Source of the DNA: UMGS172 sp964424555
GTDB taxonomy: Bacteria > Bacillota > Clostridia > Oscillospirales > Acutalibacteraceae
DNA length: 53,927 nucleotides
Direction of reading: 5' to 3'
NCBI GenBank assembly: GCA_964424555.1
Contig: CAYRIX010000010.1
Span: 1-53,927 of the forward strand
Shown here: positions 16,572 to 25,995 of the stretch, one piece after another
How positions within the stretch are numbered: the first letter of the stretch is position 1
Layout: each line of letters starts with the position of its first letter
The notes under the pieces: model-generated
The model's database searches: none
What the model saw: only the letters and a program-made list of their open reading frames with translations
What the model was told of the DNA's origin: nothing
Translations under genes and position numbers: made by a program

Positions 16572-19500
16572 ATGTTAAAACTGATTTTAGGCAGACAAGG
16601 AACAGGAAAAACCTATAATTGCATCAAAATCGCTGAACAGGTCGCTCTCTCAGGCGGCCAAGCAGTCATGTTGGTGCCTGAGCAGTTTTCGTTTGAGTGT
16701 CAGCGACATTTGCTTGAAACACTTGGCCCTAAAATATCAAATAGAATTGAGATACACAGCTTCACAAGTCTTTGTGAGGCTATTTGTGACGTTTACGGCG
16801 GTACGGCACGTCAGAATGTAGACGATGCAACGAGATATATTTTGATTGGACAGGCATTGAAGAATACCTGTGACAGCTTGAAGCTATACGGAAAATATGT
16901 TGGGTCATCTTCTTTTGTTCGTGAGATGATGTCGGTCATAACCGAGCTAAAGCAATCGTCTATAACCGCTGAACAGCTATTTGCGTTGGCTGATAAGGTT
17001 GAGTCGGAGTTGTTTTCGGGTAAGCTTTATGACTCAGCAGTCATACTTTCGGCTTATGATGCTCTTTTGGAAAACCGTTTTTTAGATCCGCACGATCTGA
17101 TAAATAATACGGTTCAAAATATGCGTGATAACCTGTTTTTTAGCGGTAAAACTTTCATCGTTGACGAGTTTAAAGGCTTTACCGAGTCTCAGTTTAAGCT
17201 ACTCGACCGAATAGTTGCCGGCAGTCGTGACTGTGTTGTCTCATTGTGCTGTGATTCGCTTATCCCTGACTCTGATACCGATATTTTTAAGAATATCAAA
17301 AGCAGTGCTACACGTCTGATTTTGATTGCTCAAGCACATTGTGTCGAGGTGGCTCAGCCGCTGATATTAAGTGATATGGGTTCAAATAAAAACGGTCTTA
17401 CAAATTTAGAGCGCTTTTTAGCTGAAAAAGAACTTGATTCTGATGCTTGTGACGTAGATAACGCAACCATTGTTTCGGCTGACAGTATCTATAGCGAGAT
17501 CGATTTTGTTATGAATACCATTCGTAAAAATGTTCGTGAAAACGGCTACAGATACCGTGATTTTGTCATTGTTTCAAGAACTGACAACACGTATTCTAAG
17601 CTTATAGAAGAGTTTTCGGAGATTTACGGTATTCCTTGCTACACCGACCAACGAGTGTCAGCCTTGACACTGCCGTTCTCTGTTGTGCTGATTTCGGCGG
17701 TTAACGCCGCAATATCGCTTGACACTGAGGAGATTCTAAGACTTATAAAAACAGGTCTGCTTAATCTTTCACTGCAAGAGATAAATTCTTTGGAAAATTA
17801 TGTCTATATCTGGAGTATTTCAGGTAAAAAGTGGCTTGAGGGTTGGTCTATGAATGCCTCAGGGCTAAAAGATACGTCTAAGAATAATATTGAAAAAACA
17901 GAAAAACAATTATTTGAGCTTAATGCTTTAAGGAAACGTATTATTGAGCCTTTGCAAAAGCTTCGCAACAATTTAAACGGCACTGCAGAGAATATGTGCC
18001 GTGCGTTGCTTCATTTTATCGATGAGTGTGGCGTCATTGAAAATTTAAGAAGCTTCACCTCGTCGTTGACCGAAGCAGGTAAGCTAAATGAAGCAGAGTA
18101 TCAGCGCTCAGGCTACGATGTTGCGATAAAAACATTTGATAAAATTATATCTGCCTTTGGTGAGTCGACCGTTACAGTTCGCGAATTTGCCGACGTGTTG
18201 AAGAGTGCATTGTGTTATGAAACGGTTGGCGAAATACCTCAAACACAGGATCAGGTGATATACGGCACGGCCGACCGTATTAGACCAATGCGGCCGAGGG
18301 TGGTATTTGTTATAGGCGTAAATCAGGATATTTTTCCTGCCGCTGTCAACGATTCGGGTCTTTTCTCACAATCCGAACGTGAGCTGATGCTGTCATCGGG
18401 TCTTGCAGTTGCTGACCGTTCGGTATCGGACTGTCTTGATGAAAAGTATCTGCTTTATTCAGCTTGCACCTGTGCTTCCGAAAAGGTATATATCAGCTAT
18501 TCTAAAGCATCAGCGTCGGGCTCGGCAATGGAGCCGTCGGTTGAGATTGATGCTATTATAAAGGCTTTTCCGTCCATAAAAGTTTTAAAAATAGATACAA
18601 GTTTTTCCAAATATGATATAGAAACTCCCGAGAGCACCTTCAGAAGATTGGCCGAAAGCTTCCTTGATGAATCGGATATAGCTCATGATGTAAAGGCGTA
18701 TTTTTCTGAATGTGAGAGCTATTCTCATCGCATTAAGTCCTTGAATGATTATCTTGCTCAAAGCTCTCCGTCGCTTAATAGCTTATCTGTTGACAGAATT
18801 TTCGGACAGGGACTTGAGTTATCGGCATCTAAGGCGGACGATTTTGCTAATTGCAGATTTATGTATTTCTGTAAGTACGGAATCGGCGCTAAGCGTATCG
18901 CAAGGGTCGATTTTGATCCCTTAACAAGGGGAAATATTGTGCATGACTGTCTGGAAAGCTTTATTAATGCACATAAAAGTGATATTGGTTTGCTTTTAGA
19001 TGATGATATAAATAGGGAAACGGCTGAATTTTGCGATGAGTACATAAATAAAAACTGTACCGATGCGGCCGCCCTTGATGACAAATTCAGGTATATGCTT
19101 GATGTTACCAAGGAAACAGTGGCTTATCTTGCAAGAGCGCTCAACAGTGAATTTGCCGTAAGCTCATTTAAACCTAAGTACTGTGAGCTTAAGGTTGGCG
19201 CTGATGGTCTCGTAGACGGAATCAGCGTATTGACCGAGCGAGGTCAAAGAGTGGTGCTTAACGGTTATGTTGACCGTGTTGACACTACACCCGACGGAAA
19301 ACTCAGAGTTATAGACTATAAAACAGGTTCTAAGGGAGATACATTTAAGCTGGCTGAGCTTTTAAGCGGACATAATATGCAGATGCTTTTGTATCTGTAC
19401 TCAATACTAAAAAACGGTCAGGAGCTGATCGGAGCGTCAATTCCTGCAGGTGTGCTGTATTTTCCTGCCAAGCGCCGTGTGTCTGACGAGGTCACAAAAT

Positions 19501-19889
19501 ATATCAAGATGAACGGTATTGTTTTGAATGATATTGACACCGTAAAGCAGATGGAGCCTGAGGGAGGTGGGAAGATAATTCCTCCTCATATAACCTCATC
19601 GGGAAACAGCTTTTATAAAACCGATACTCTTATTCCTGAGGAAGCCTTTAAAACTGTTTTCAGTTATATTGAGTTGTTACTGCAAAAAATCGGCAATACC
19701 GTTATGAACGGTGAAATCTCACCGAAACCGTTGAAGATAAAGGATGACTTTGTATGCAAATACTGTGATTATAAAGCTGTTTGCAGATTTGATCCTTATC
19801 TTGAGCACAACGAAAGTGTTAAGTGCAATAATTTTGAGGCGATTGAAATGATGAAGAAAGAATTGGGGGAGGAAGCAGATGGCAATTAA
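16572..19889 (+). CDS. addB: AddAB helicase-nuclease, subunit AddB
   Basis: 1105 aa, slightly short of the 1160 aa Bacillus protein. Walker A GRQGTGKT at residues 7-14. The C-terminal RecB-type nuclease domain contains VIDYKTGSKGD, and the iron-sulfur staple cysteines are visible: one in FANCRFMYFC and three in CKYCDYKAVC at the extreme C-terminus. With AddA it resects double-strand breaks and recognises Chi. Overlaps addA by 11 nt. Confidence 0.95.
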   Translation: MLKLILGRQGTGKTYNCIKIAEQVALSGGQAVMLVPEQFSFECQRHLLETLGPKISNRIEIHSFTSLCEAICDVYGGTARQNVDDATRYILIGQALKNTCDSLKLYGKYVGSSSFVREMMSVITELKQSSITAEQLFALADKVESELFSGKLYDSAVILSAYDALLENRFLDPHDLINNTVQNMRDNLFFSGKTFIVDEFKGFTESQFKLLDRIVAGSRDCVVSLCCDSLIPDSDTDIFKNIKSSATRLILIAQAHCVEVAQPLILSDMGSNKNGLTNLERFLAEKELDSDACDVDNATIVSADSIYSEIDFVMNTIRKNVRENGYRYRDFVIVSRTDNTYSKLIEEFSEIYGIPCYTDQRVSALTLPFSVVLISAVNAAISLDTEEILRLIKTGLLNLSLQEINSLENYVYIWSISGKKWLEGWSMNASGLKDTSKNNIEKTEKQLFELNALRKRIIEPLQKLRNNLNGTAENMCRALLHFIDECGVIENLRSFTSSLTEAGKLNEAEYQRSGYDVAIKTFDKIISAFGESTVTVREFADVLKSALCYETVGEIPQTQDQVIYGTADRIRPMRPRVVFVIGVNQDIFPAAVNDSGLFSQSERELMLSSGLAVADRSVSDCLDEKYLLYSACTCASEKVYISYSKASASGSAMEPSVEIDAIIKAFPSIKVLKIDTSFSKYDIETPESTFRRLAESFLDESDIAHDVKAYFSECESYSHRIKSLNDYLAQSSPSLNSLSVDRIFGQGLELSASKADDFANCRFMYFCKYGIGAKRIARVDFDPLTRGNIVHDCLESFINAHKSDIGLLLDDDINRETAEFCDEYINKNCTDAAALDDKFRYMLDVTKETVAYLARALNSEFAVSSFKPKYCELKVGADGLVDGISVLTERGQRVVLNGYVDRVDTTPDGKLRVIDYKTGSKGDTFKLAELLSGHNMQMLLYLYSILKNGQELIGASIPAGVLYFPAKRRVSDEVTKYIKMNGIVLNDIDTVKQMEPEGGGKIIPPHITSSGNSFYKTDTLIPEEAFKTVFSYIELLLQKIGNTVMNGEISPKPLKIKDDFVCKYCDYKAVCRFDPYLEHNESVKCNNFEAIEMMKKELGEEADGN

Positions 19890-22800
19890 GTTCACTGCTG
19901 AACAGAAAAATGCTATTGATGCCACGGGCACTGTGCTGGTCGCAGCAGCAGCAGGCTCTGGTAAAACAGCAGTTCTGACCGAGCGTGTTATTCAAAGAGT
20001 GTGCTTTGGCGAAGCTCCTCTGAATATTGACCGCATGCTTATTGTGACCTTCACAAATGCTTCAGCACTCGAGATGCGTGTTCGTATCGGCAAAGAGCTT
20101 GACCGTGTGTGCAGCGAAAACCCTAATAATGCACATATTTTAAAGCAAAAGCTTTTGCTAAAGAATGCAAAAATATGCACCATTGACTCTTTTTGTATAG
20201 ATCTTGTGCGTAAAAACTTCGGCTTGCTCGGTATTTCTCCCGATTTTATGGTTGCAAGCGGTGCACAAACGGCGGTATTAAAGGAACGTGCTATCAAAGA
20301 TGTTTTATCAGGACATTTTGCTAACCCTGATAAGTCCTTTAATATGCTGTGTGAGACGTTTAATATTTATAACGGTGAGCGTGGCTTGTCAAAGGCTGTT
20401 ACCGATGTATACGATTTCAGCCTTTGTCTTTCTAGACCTGAGCATTGGATGAGTTCCTCGGTTGATAATTATTTTGCCGAGTCGCTTGATTGCTGTGTGT
20501 TCTGCGAGCCTATTTTTGATAGAGCGGTTATCAAGCTATCTTCGGCTATCGAAAATACTGAATTTATTTTAAGAGAGTGCCTTGGTACCGAGTTTGAGTC
20601 AGCTTGGTTTAACGGCTTTTCGGATACTTTTGAGCTACTGAAAAGTATGAAGCAGTCGGCTCTTAACAGGTCTTGGAATGAGCTTTACGATTTCGCTGAT
20701 AACTTCGAAAAAACTGCTGTCAAAACCGTTAGAGGCGCTAAAAACACCGAGCTTCGTGATGTTATGAAAGGCATCCGTGACGGCATATTCAACGATGTGA
20801 AGAGTATTGCCAAGGAAATGTGCGGTGATGAAGCGTCGGCTCTTGCCGCATTACATAATACCGGCGGTCAGGTTGCCGCTTTGATAGGCCTTGTTAAGGA
20901 GTTTTCTGAACGCTTCACAGAGTTGCTGATAAAGAATAACCTATTGACCTTTAGTCTTGTTGAGCAATTCGCTTTAAAGCTTTTGTGTACCGAAACGGAC
21001 GACGGTCTTGTACCATCGGAGCTTTCCAAGGATATTTGCAAACTTTATGACGAAGTGCTTGTCGATGAGTATCAGGATAATAACGACCTGCAGGATTCCT
21101 TGTTTTTTGCTGTATCTGACAGTGGTAAGCACCTTTTTATGGTTGGCGATGTAAAGCAGTGTATCTATGCATTCAGAAATGCTAATCCTGATAATTTCCT
21201 GCGTCATAAAAATGCTTATCCTTTGTTTGATGAAAAGAATAATACCGAGATGCCGACCAAAAAGGTAATACTCAGTGCTAATTTCCGCAGTCGCAAGGGT
21301 GTATGTGATTTTGTTAACGGTCTGTGCGGTGCTTTGATGCAAAGCTCGACATGCTCACTTGAGTATAACTCAGAAGAGGAGCTTGTAGCAGGAGCGAACT
21401 ATCCAGAGAACAACATTCCTGCTGCTGAAATTATACTTACCGAGAATACCGCTTCAAATCAAAGCCGTGATATGGCTGATGCGGCATCGGTTGCTGATTA
21501 TGTATCCTCTTGTTTAGAGGAAGAGCCGTTTCTTCGTGTTGACCGTGAGAGTCAGGAGCTTAGAAAGGCTGAATATAAGGATTTTGCTATTCTGCTACGC
21601 TCTCCGTCGAAACGTGCAAAGTTTTACATCGATGCTCTTAAGAAAAAAGGGATACCAGTGGTTTATAATTCGGGTGAGTTTTTTGAGTCTCCCGAAATAC
21701 TGACAGCTATGTCAATACTAAGGACTGTAAATAACCCAACAGAGGATATTCCTTTGCTTGCTTCTATGACATCGGTTGCCTTTGGCTTTACATATGATGA
21801 TGTTGCCGAAATCAGAGCCGAAAACAAATATTCGAGCCTTTACAAATGTCTTGTGAGTTCGGCTGATACAGGTAATGAAAAATCGCAGAGGATGCTTGAT
21901 GTTCTGTCAAAGCTTCGTTGCTCTGCGGTTACTGTACCGATAAGTAAGCTCATTTCTGAAATGTATAATATTACCTATTTAAAAGAGATAATGGGCTGCG
22001 GTGAAAACGGCCGACAAATCAGAAACAATCTGTCGGCACTTGTTTCAATGGCTGCCGACTATGAGCAGTTTTCTGATATGGGTCTTTCGGGCTTTATTGA
22101 GTATTTTGACCGCTCGGCTTCCGAAGGCTCTGCGGGAGATAAGCTACCTCAAAAGGATGTAAATGCGGTGCGTATTATGAGCTTTCACGGCTCAAAGGGT
22201 CTGCAGTTTCCTGTGTGTATTGTCGCAGGCTGTGGTAACGGCTTTAATAAGATGGATCTTATCGAGCCAATGATAATAAACGGAAAATACGGTATCGGCA
22301 TGAATTATGTTGAAAACGGTATCAAGTATCAGACCCCTGCAAGAAATGCTTTAAGAATTGCTGAGCTTAATAAGCTTATTGCCGAGGAGCTCAGACTGTT
22401 TTATGTTGCAATGACCAGAGCAGAGGAGCGGCTGGTGCTTTCTATTACCTCAAAGGCTCTAAATGCCGATATTGTAAATGCTGCCGCTTCGTTGGGCGTT
22501 AATGCAGGTGTTAGCGGTAAGGTTCCTGCCGACTATGTCACCTCCGCTGACGGATTGAAGAGATTTATTTTAAGCGCTGCGCTGCTTCAAAAAAGCGGCG
22601 ACAAGCTTTGCGAGCTTGCCGATATCAATACCATCGGTTTTAACGGCAAAGGTGAGTTTAAGCTTATTTTATCTGATTCACATAAATCTGATGTCGTTTC
22701 ACACAGTATAGCTGACGGTGAAACGGCAGGTCACGGTTTATCTAAAGAAAACCGACAGCTTATTGAAGAACGGTTCAGCTATATCTATCCATATTCAAAT

Positions 22801-23379
22801 GCTTGCATTACTCCGTCAAAGCTCGCTGTTACCGAGCTTGTTCATGGTGACCGTGAACAATATGCTTTTAAAGCAAGACCGAGATTTATGTCAAAAGCAG
22901 GTCTCACTCCTGCCGAGCGGGGCACTGCTTTGCATAAATTCATGCAATATGCTGATTTTGAAGCGGTTGAGCACGATTTAGAGGCTGAAATCACACGCCT
23001 TTATGAGTATGAGTTTATCAGTGAACAGGAGGCGGATGCGATTGACCGCCAAATGCTCACAATGTTCTTTAAAAGTCAGATATACAACCGCATCAAATCC
23101 TCTGACAATGTTCAGCGTGAGTATAAATTTATGGTGCACTATCCGTATAACGGCCAAACTACAATAATTCAAGGTATTGCCGACTGTATCTTTGAAGAGG
23201 ACGGTAAGATTGTTATTGTTGACTTTAAGACCGATAACGTAAATGATATGGATACGCTTGCAAACAGATATTCTCAGCAGCTTAGCATTTATAAAGAGGC
23301 TGTTGCCGAGATATTTGAAAGAGAGGTCAGCGAGTGTGTTATTTACTCGGTGAAGCTCGGTCAGGAGATAAATGTTTAA
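19879..23379 (+). CDS. addA: AddAB helicase-nuclease, subunit AddA
   Basis: 1166 aa UvrD/RecB-type helicase-nuclease. FTAEQKNAIDA (Q motif), Walker A AAAAGSGKTAVL, motif Ia LIVTFTNASALEMR, motif II LVDEYQDNND, motif VI FYVAMTRAEERLVL, and a C-terminal nuclease domain with IVIVDFKTDNV followed by QLSIYKEA. All helicase and nuclease motifs appear intact. The RBS GGGGGAGGAAG lies within addB and the genes overlap, as expected for equimolar subunits. Confidence 0.97.
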   Translation: MAIKFTAEQKNAIDATGTVLVAAAAGSGKTAVLTERVIQRVCFGEAPLNIDRMLIVTFTNASALEMRVRIGKELDRVCSENPNNAHILKQKLLLKNAKICTIDSFCIDLVRKNFGLLGISPDFMVASGAQTAVLKERAIKDVLSGHFANPDKSFNMLCETFNIYNGERGLSKAVTDVYDFSLCLSRPEHWMSSSVDNYFAESLDCCVFCEPIFDRAVIKLSSAIENTEFILRECLGTEFESAWFNGFSDTFELLKSMKQSALNRSWNELYDFADNFEKTAVKTVRGAKNTELRDVMKGIRDGIFNDVKSIAKEMCGDEASALAALHNTGGQVAALIGLVKEFSERFTELLIKNNLLTFSLVEQFALKLLCTETDDGLVPSELSKDICKLYDEVLVDEYQDNNDLQDSLFFAVSDSGKHLFMVGDVKQCIYAFRNANPDNFLRHKNAYPLFDEKNNTEMPTKKVILSANFRSRKGVCDFVNGLCGALMQSSTCSLEYNSEEELVAGANYPENNIPAAEIILTENTASNQSRDMADAASVADYVSSCLEEEPFLRVDRESQELRKAEYKDFAILLRSPSKRAKFYIDALKKKGIPVVYNSGEFFESPEILTAMSILRTVNNPTEDIPLLASMTSVAFGFTYDDVAEIRAENKYSSLYKCLVSSADTGNEKSQRMLDVLSKLRCSAVTVPISKLISEMYNITYLKEIMGCGENGRQIRNNLSALVSMAADYEQFSDMGLSGFIEYFDRSASEGSAGDKLPQKDVNAVRIMSFHGSKGLQFPVCIVAGCGNGFNKMDLIEPMIINGKYGIGMNYVENGIKYQTPARNALRIAELNKLIAEELRLFYVAMTRAEERLVLSITSKALNADIVNAAASLGVNAGVSGKVPADYVTSADGLKRFILSAALLQKSGDKLCELADINTIGFNGKGEFKLILSDSHKSDVVSHSIADGETAGHGLSKENRQLIEERFSYIYPYSNACITPSKLAVTELVHGDREQYAFKARPRFMSKAGLTPAERGTALHKFMQYADFEAVEHDLEAEITRLYEYEFISEQEADAIDRQMLTMFFKSQIYNRIKSSDNVQREYKFMVHYPYNGQTTIIQGIADCIFEEDGKIVIVDFKTDNVNDMDTLANRYSQQLSIYKEAVAEIFEREVSECVIYSVKLGQEINV

Positions 23380-23389
23380 AGGAGCAGTT

Positions 23390-23863
23390 ATGAATAAAAC
23401 TAATGCAATGCGTCAGCTTGATAAGGCAGGCATTGAATATGAAGAGATAATATACGAGGTTGATGAAAACGATCTGTCCGGAATGCATATCGCTCAGCAG
23501 ACGGGCTTAGATCCGAATTTGATGTTCAAGACCTTGGTGGCTAAAGGAGAAAAGCTTGGCCCGATGGTTTTCTGCATACCCGTTAACGCTGAATTAGACC
23601 TCAAAAAATGTGCTAAAGTGGCAGGCGATAAAAGGGTAGAGCTGATTGCGGTAAAAGAACTGCTTGGACTTACAGGGTACATTCGTGGTGGATGTTCGCC
23701 GATAGGTATGAAGAAGAAATTTCCAACCTTTATTGATGAAACGGCTGTTCTGTTTGACAAGATCACGGTCAGTGCAGGTGTCAGAGGCTGTCAGCTTTTC
23801 CTTGACCGTGAAAAGCTGATCGAATTTATCGATGCAAATCTTTCCGATCTGACTGTTGGTTGA
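23390..23863 (+). CDS. ybaK: Cys-tRNA(Pro) deacylase, YbaK family
   Basis: 157 aa from ATG 23390 with AAAGGAG upstream; an in-frame start 18 nt earlier overlaps addA. Family motifs: MHIAQQTGLDPNLMFKTLVAKG, the catalytic-loop lysine region, and YIRGGCSPIGMKKKFPTFIDE. It hydrolyses Cys-tRNA(Pro) in trans after mischarging by ProRS. Last gene of the bofA-addBA operon. Confidence 0.93.
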   Translation: MNKTNAMRQLDKAGIEYEEIIYEVDENDLSGMHIAQQTGLDPNLMFKTLVAKGEKLGPMVFCIPVNAELDLKKCAKVAGDKRVELIAVKELLGLTGYIRGGCSPIGMKKKFPTFIDETAVLFDKITVSAGVRGCQLFLDREKLIEFIDANLSDLTVG

Positions 23864-23913
23864 TTCTCTATATAATTTGATCATTTTTACAAAAAATACT
23901 TTTTTATCCAATG

Positions 23914-23942
23914 TTGACAGTTTTATTGTAAAATGGTATAAT
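23914..23942 (+). promoter_or_regulatory. Consensus sigma-A promoter of the GH16 lipoprotein
   Basis: Perfect TTGACA (23914-23919), 17-nt spacer, perfect TATAAT (23937-23942), 31 nt upstream of the GTG start. Confidence 0.85.
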
Positions 23943-23972
23943 ATGATATCAAATTATTAGGAGGATTTTTTT

Positions 23973-25766
23973 GTGAAAAAGTATTTAACGTTAGCTCTTG
24001 CGATTTTGATGATGATTTCACTGTTTGCATGCGGTTCGGACAGTGAGAACAATTCTTCAGGGCAAGATACTCAGCAAAACGGCGCAGCCAACACGATTAA
24101 TACCAACGATGTTAATTACGTGAGTGATTCGGGTGAGTCGTTGTATACCATTGTCAGACCTGAAGTTCCGGAAATTGATGAGGCTAATAAGGCAGCTATT
24201 ATTTTTAAGCAAATGAAGTCAGTTCTTGGCATAAATGTTAAGAACTCGTCCGATGCAGAGGACGGCACTGACGCTTACGAGATACTTGTCGGTAATACCA
24301 ATCGTCCCGAGTCGGCTGCGGCTATCAACTACATGATTGATAAGGGCTACGGCCGTTATGAGGATTTTATTATCTGCACAATGGGTAAAAAGATCGTTAT
24401 AAATGCTTATAACGCCGATACGCTTGATGCTGCTTGTAAGTACTTTGTTGAGAATTTCCTTAAAAAGGATGGCATTAAGGGCGGTATCGAATATATTGAT
24501 GCCAAGCAGGGTGAGTATAAGGATATTACCATAAATGGTGTCTGTATTGGTAAGTTCAGCATTGTAAGACCGCATTATAACAGCTCTTACTTAACTCAGA
24601 TAGAGATTGAAAATCTTGTTGATTTTGTGTATGAGTCAACCGGCTATATGCTTAAGGTCAAAGAGGACGCATACACCACCGAGTCTGAGTATGAGATAGT
24701 TGTAGGCAAAACCAACCGTTCAGGAATAGAGACGCTTGGTGATTACGATCTTTATAATGTGACTGTTTCAGGCAACAAGGTCTATCTTAACGGCGGTAAC
24801 ACTTATTCAACAGCCATGGCCGTTTCTGAATTTGCTAAGCTTTGCGAAAACGGTGTAGTTACTGATGCAAATTCAGTAAAAAATGGCAGCTATAAAGCCA
24901 CCTACACAGCAGGCTATGATAATTCTGTTACATACCGTCCTGTTTGGGTAGATGATTTTGACGGTAATGCTGTTGACACAACTAAATGGGATATCATCAG
25001 TGAGGAATATACCAAGCGTGGTGATGACGGATTATCGGGACAGAATGGTAAGCGTGCTTGGCGTAAACCCGAAAACGTTTTGATATATGACGGATATTTC
25101 CATTCAGTATTTACTCAGGATGAGGGTAACTATTACAGCGGAACATTGCGTACATATACCACAATGATTTTTAGACACGGTTATGTTGAAATGAGCTCGA
25201 TCACTCCTAAGGGAAGCGGTTTCTGGAGCACCTTGTGGATGTCGTCTGCCAATGTCAAAACCAATACGTTTGAACATGGATATTCGATGGAGGTCGATAT
25301 TGCCGAAAACTTTGGTAATGCTGCTGTTACCGACGCAAATGCTCATGTATGGCCCAAAGGAATTGGTGAATCAATCGGTAATGTGCACCGTTCTTTTGAC
25401 GATATCCGTGCTAACGAAAGTAAGTATAGCGTGCAAAAAACCGACGGTAAGCTTTTGAGTGAGGATTTCCATACCTTTGGTTTCCTTTGGACCGAGGATT
25501 ATATTGCATTTACTGCAGACGGTAAAATCTACTGTGACCTTAACCTGAATGAAGCTGGCTTTGAGGATTATAAGTATGCCTATACCGGTGAATATGTCAA
25601 CCTGAGACTTGCGGGCACCGCAGGCTTCAGCAACTGTCCGTTGCCTATGACTGCAACCGACGAAGAGTGGGAAAATACTAATCAGTTTATAGTTGATTAT
25701 GTGCATTTATATCAGCTTAATGATGGTGTTTCTGACATTGTTTCGGATGCTAAGGTACAGTGGTAA
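23973..25766 (+). CDS. Secreted GH16-family glycoside hydrolase lipoprotein
   Basis: 597 aa from GTG 23973 with AGGAGG 12-17 nt upstream. Lipoprotein signal with lipobox LFAC (Cys20), then a Ser/Asn/Gln-rich linker. Residues 60-310 hold two related alpha/beta modules, each with an EI(L/V)VG-x-TNR motif (near residues 102 and 241). The C-terminal beta-jelly-roll starts at PVWVDDFDG; the GH16 catalytic motif is EVDIAE with nucleophile E440, D442 and acid/base E445. GH16 enzymes cut beta-1,3(-1,4)-glucans, galactans or similar polymers; the specificity is not readable. Monocistronic. Confidence 0.9.
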   Translation: MKKYLTLALAILMMISLFACGSDSENNSSGQDTQQNGAANTINTNDVNYVSDSGESLYTIVRPEVPEIDEANKAAIIFKQMKSVLGINVKNSSDAEDGTDAYEILVGNTNRPESAAAINYMIDKGYGRYEDFIICTMGKKIVINAYNADTLDAACKYFVENFLKKDGIKGGIEYIDAKQGEYKDITINGVCIGKFSIVRPHYNSSYLTQIEIENLVDFVYESTGYMLKVKEDAYTTESEYEIVVGKTNRSGIETLGDYDLYNVTVSGNKVYLNGGNTYSTAMAVSEFAKLCENGVVTDANSVKNGSYKATYTAGYDNSVTYRPVWVDDFDGNAVDTTKWDIISEEYTKRGDDGLSGQNGKRAWRKPENVLIYDGYFHSVFTQDEGNYYSGTLRTYTTMIFRHGYVEMSSITPKGSGFWSTLWMSSANVKTNTFEHGYSMEVDIAENFGNAAVTDANAHVWPKGIGESIGNVHRSFDDIRANESKYSVQKTDGKLLSEDFHTFGFLWTEDYIAFTADGKIYCDLNLNEAGFEDYKYAYTGEYVNLRLAGTAGFSNCPLPMTATDEEWENTNQFIVDYVHLYQLNDGVSDIVSDAKVQW

Positions 25767-25781
25767 GATAGTATAAAGAAG

Positions 25782-25816
25782 CTTCCTGAAGAATTACAAT
25801 TCTTCAGGAAGTTTTC
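25782..25816 (+). terminator. Terminator after the GH16 gene
   Basis: A perfect 13-bp stem (25782-25794 with 25799-25811), 4-nt loop TACA, then TTTT. Confidence 0.9.
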
Positions 25817-25923
25817 GTATATTTAGTAGCTTAATTTAACACCTATCATAATACTGAGTTAATAGTTTATAAAAAAAATTATAAAATAATTCCGATTTAT
25901 TTTGAATTTCTTGTCGTATATAC

Positions 25924-25952
25924 TTGTTAAACATAGTTTTTTCTGTTATAAT
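25924..25952 (+). promoter_or_regulatory. Sigma-A promoter of typA
   Basis: TTGTTA (25924-25929), 17-nt spacer, perfect TATAAT (25947-25952), 43 nt before typA. Confidence 0.72.
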
Positions 25953-25995
25953 AAATCAGTTAAATTATGCTTAGATTCAGGAAGAAGTTGAAATT

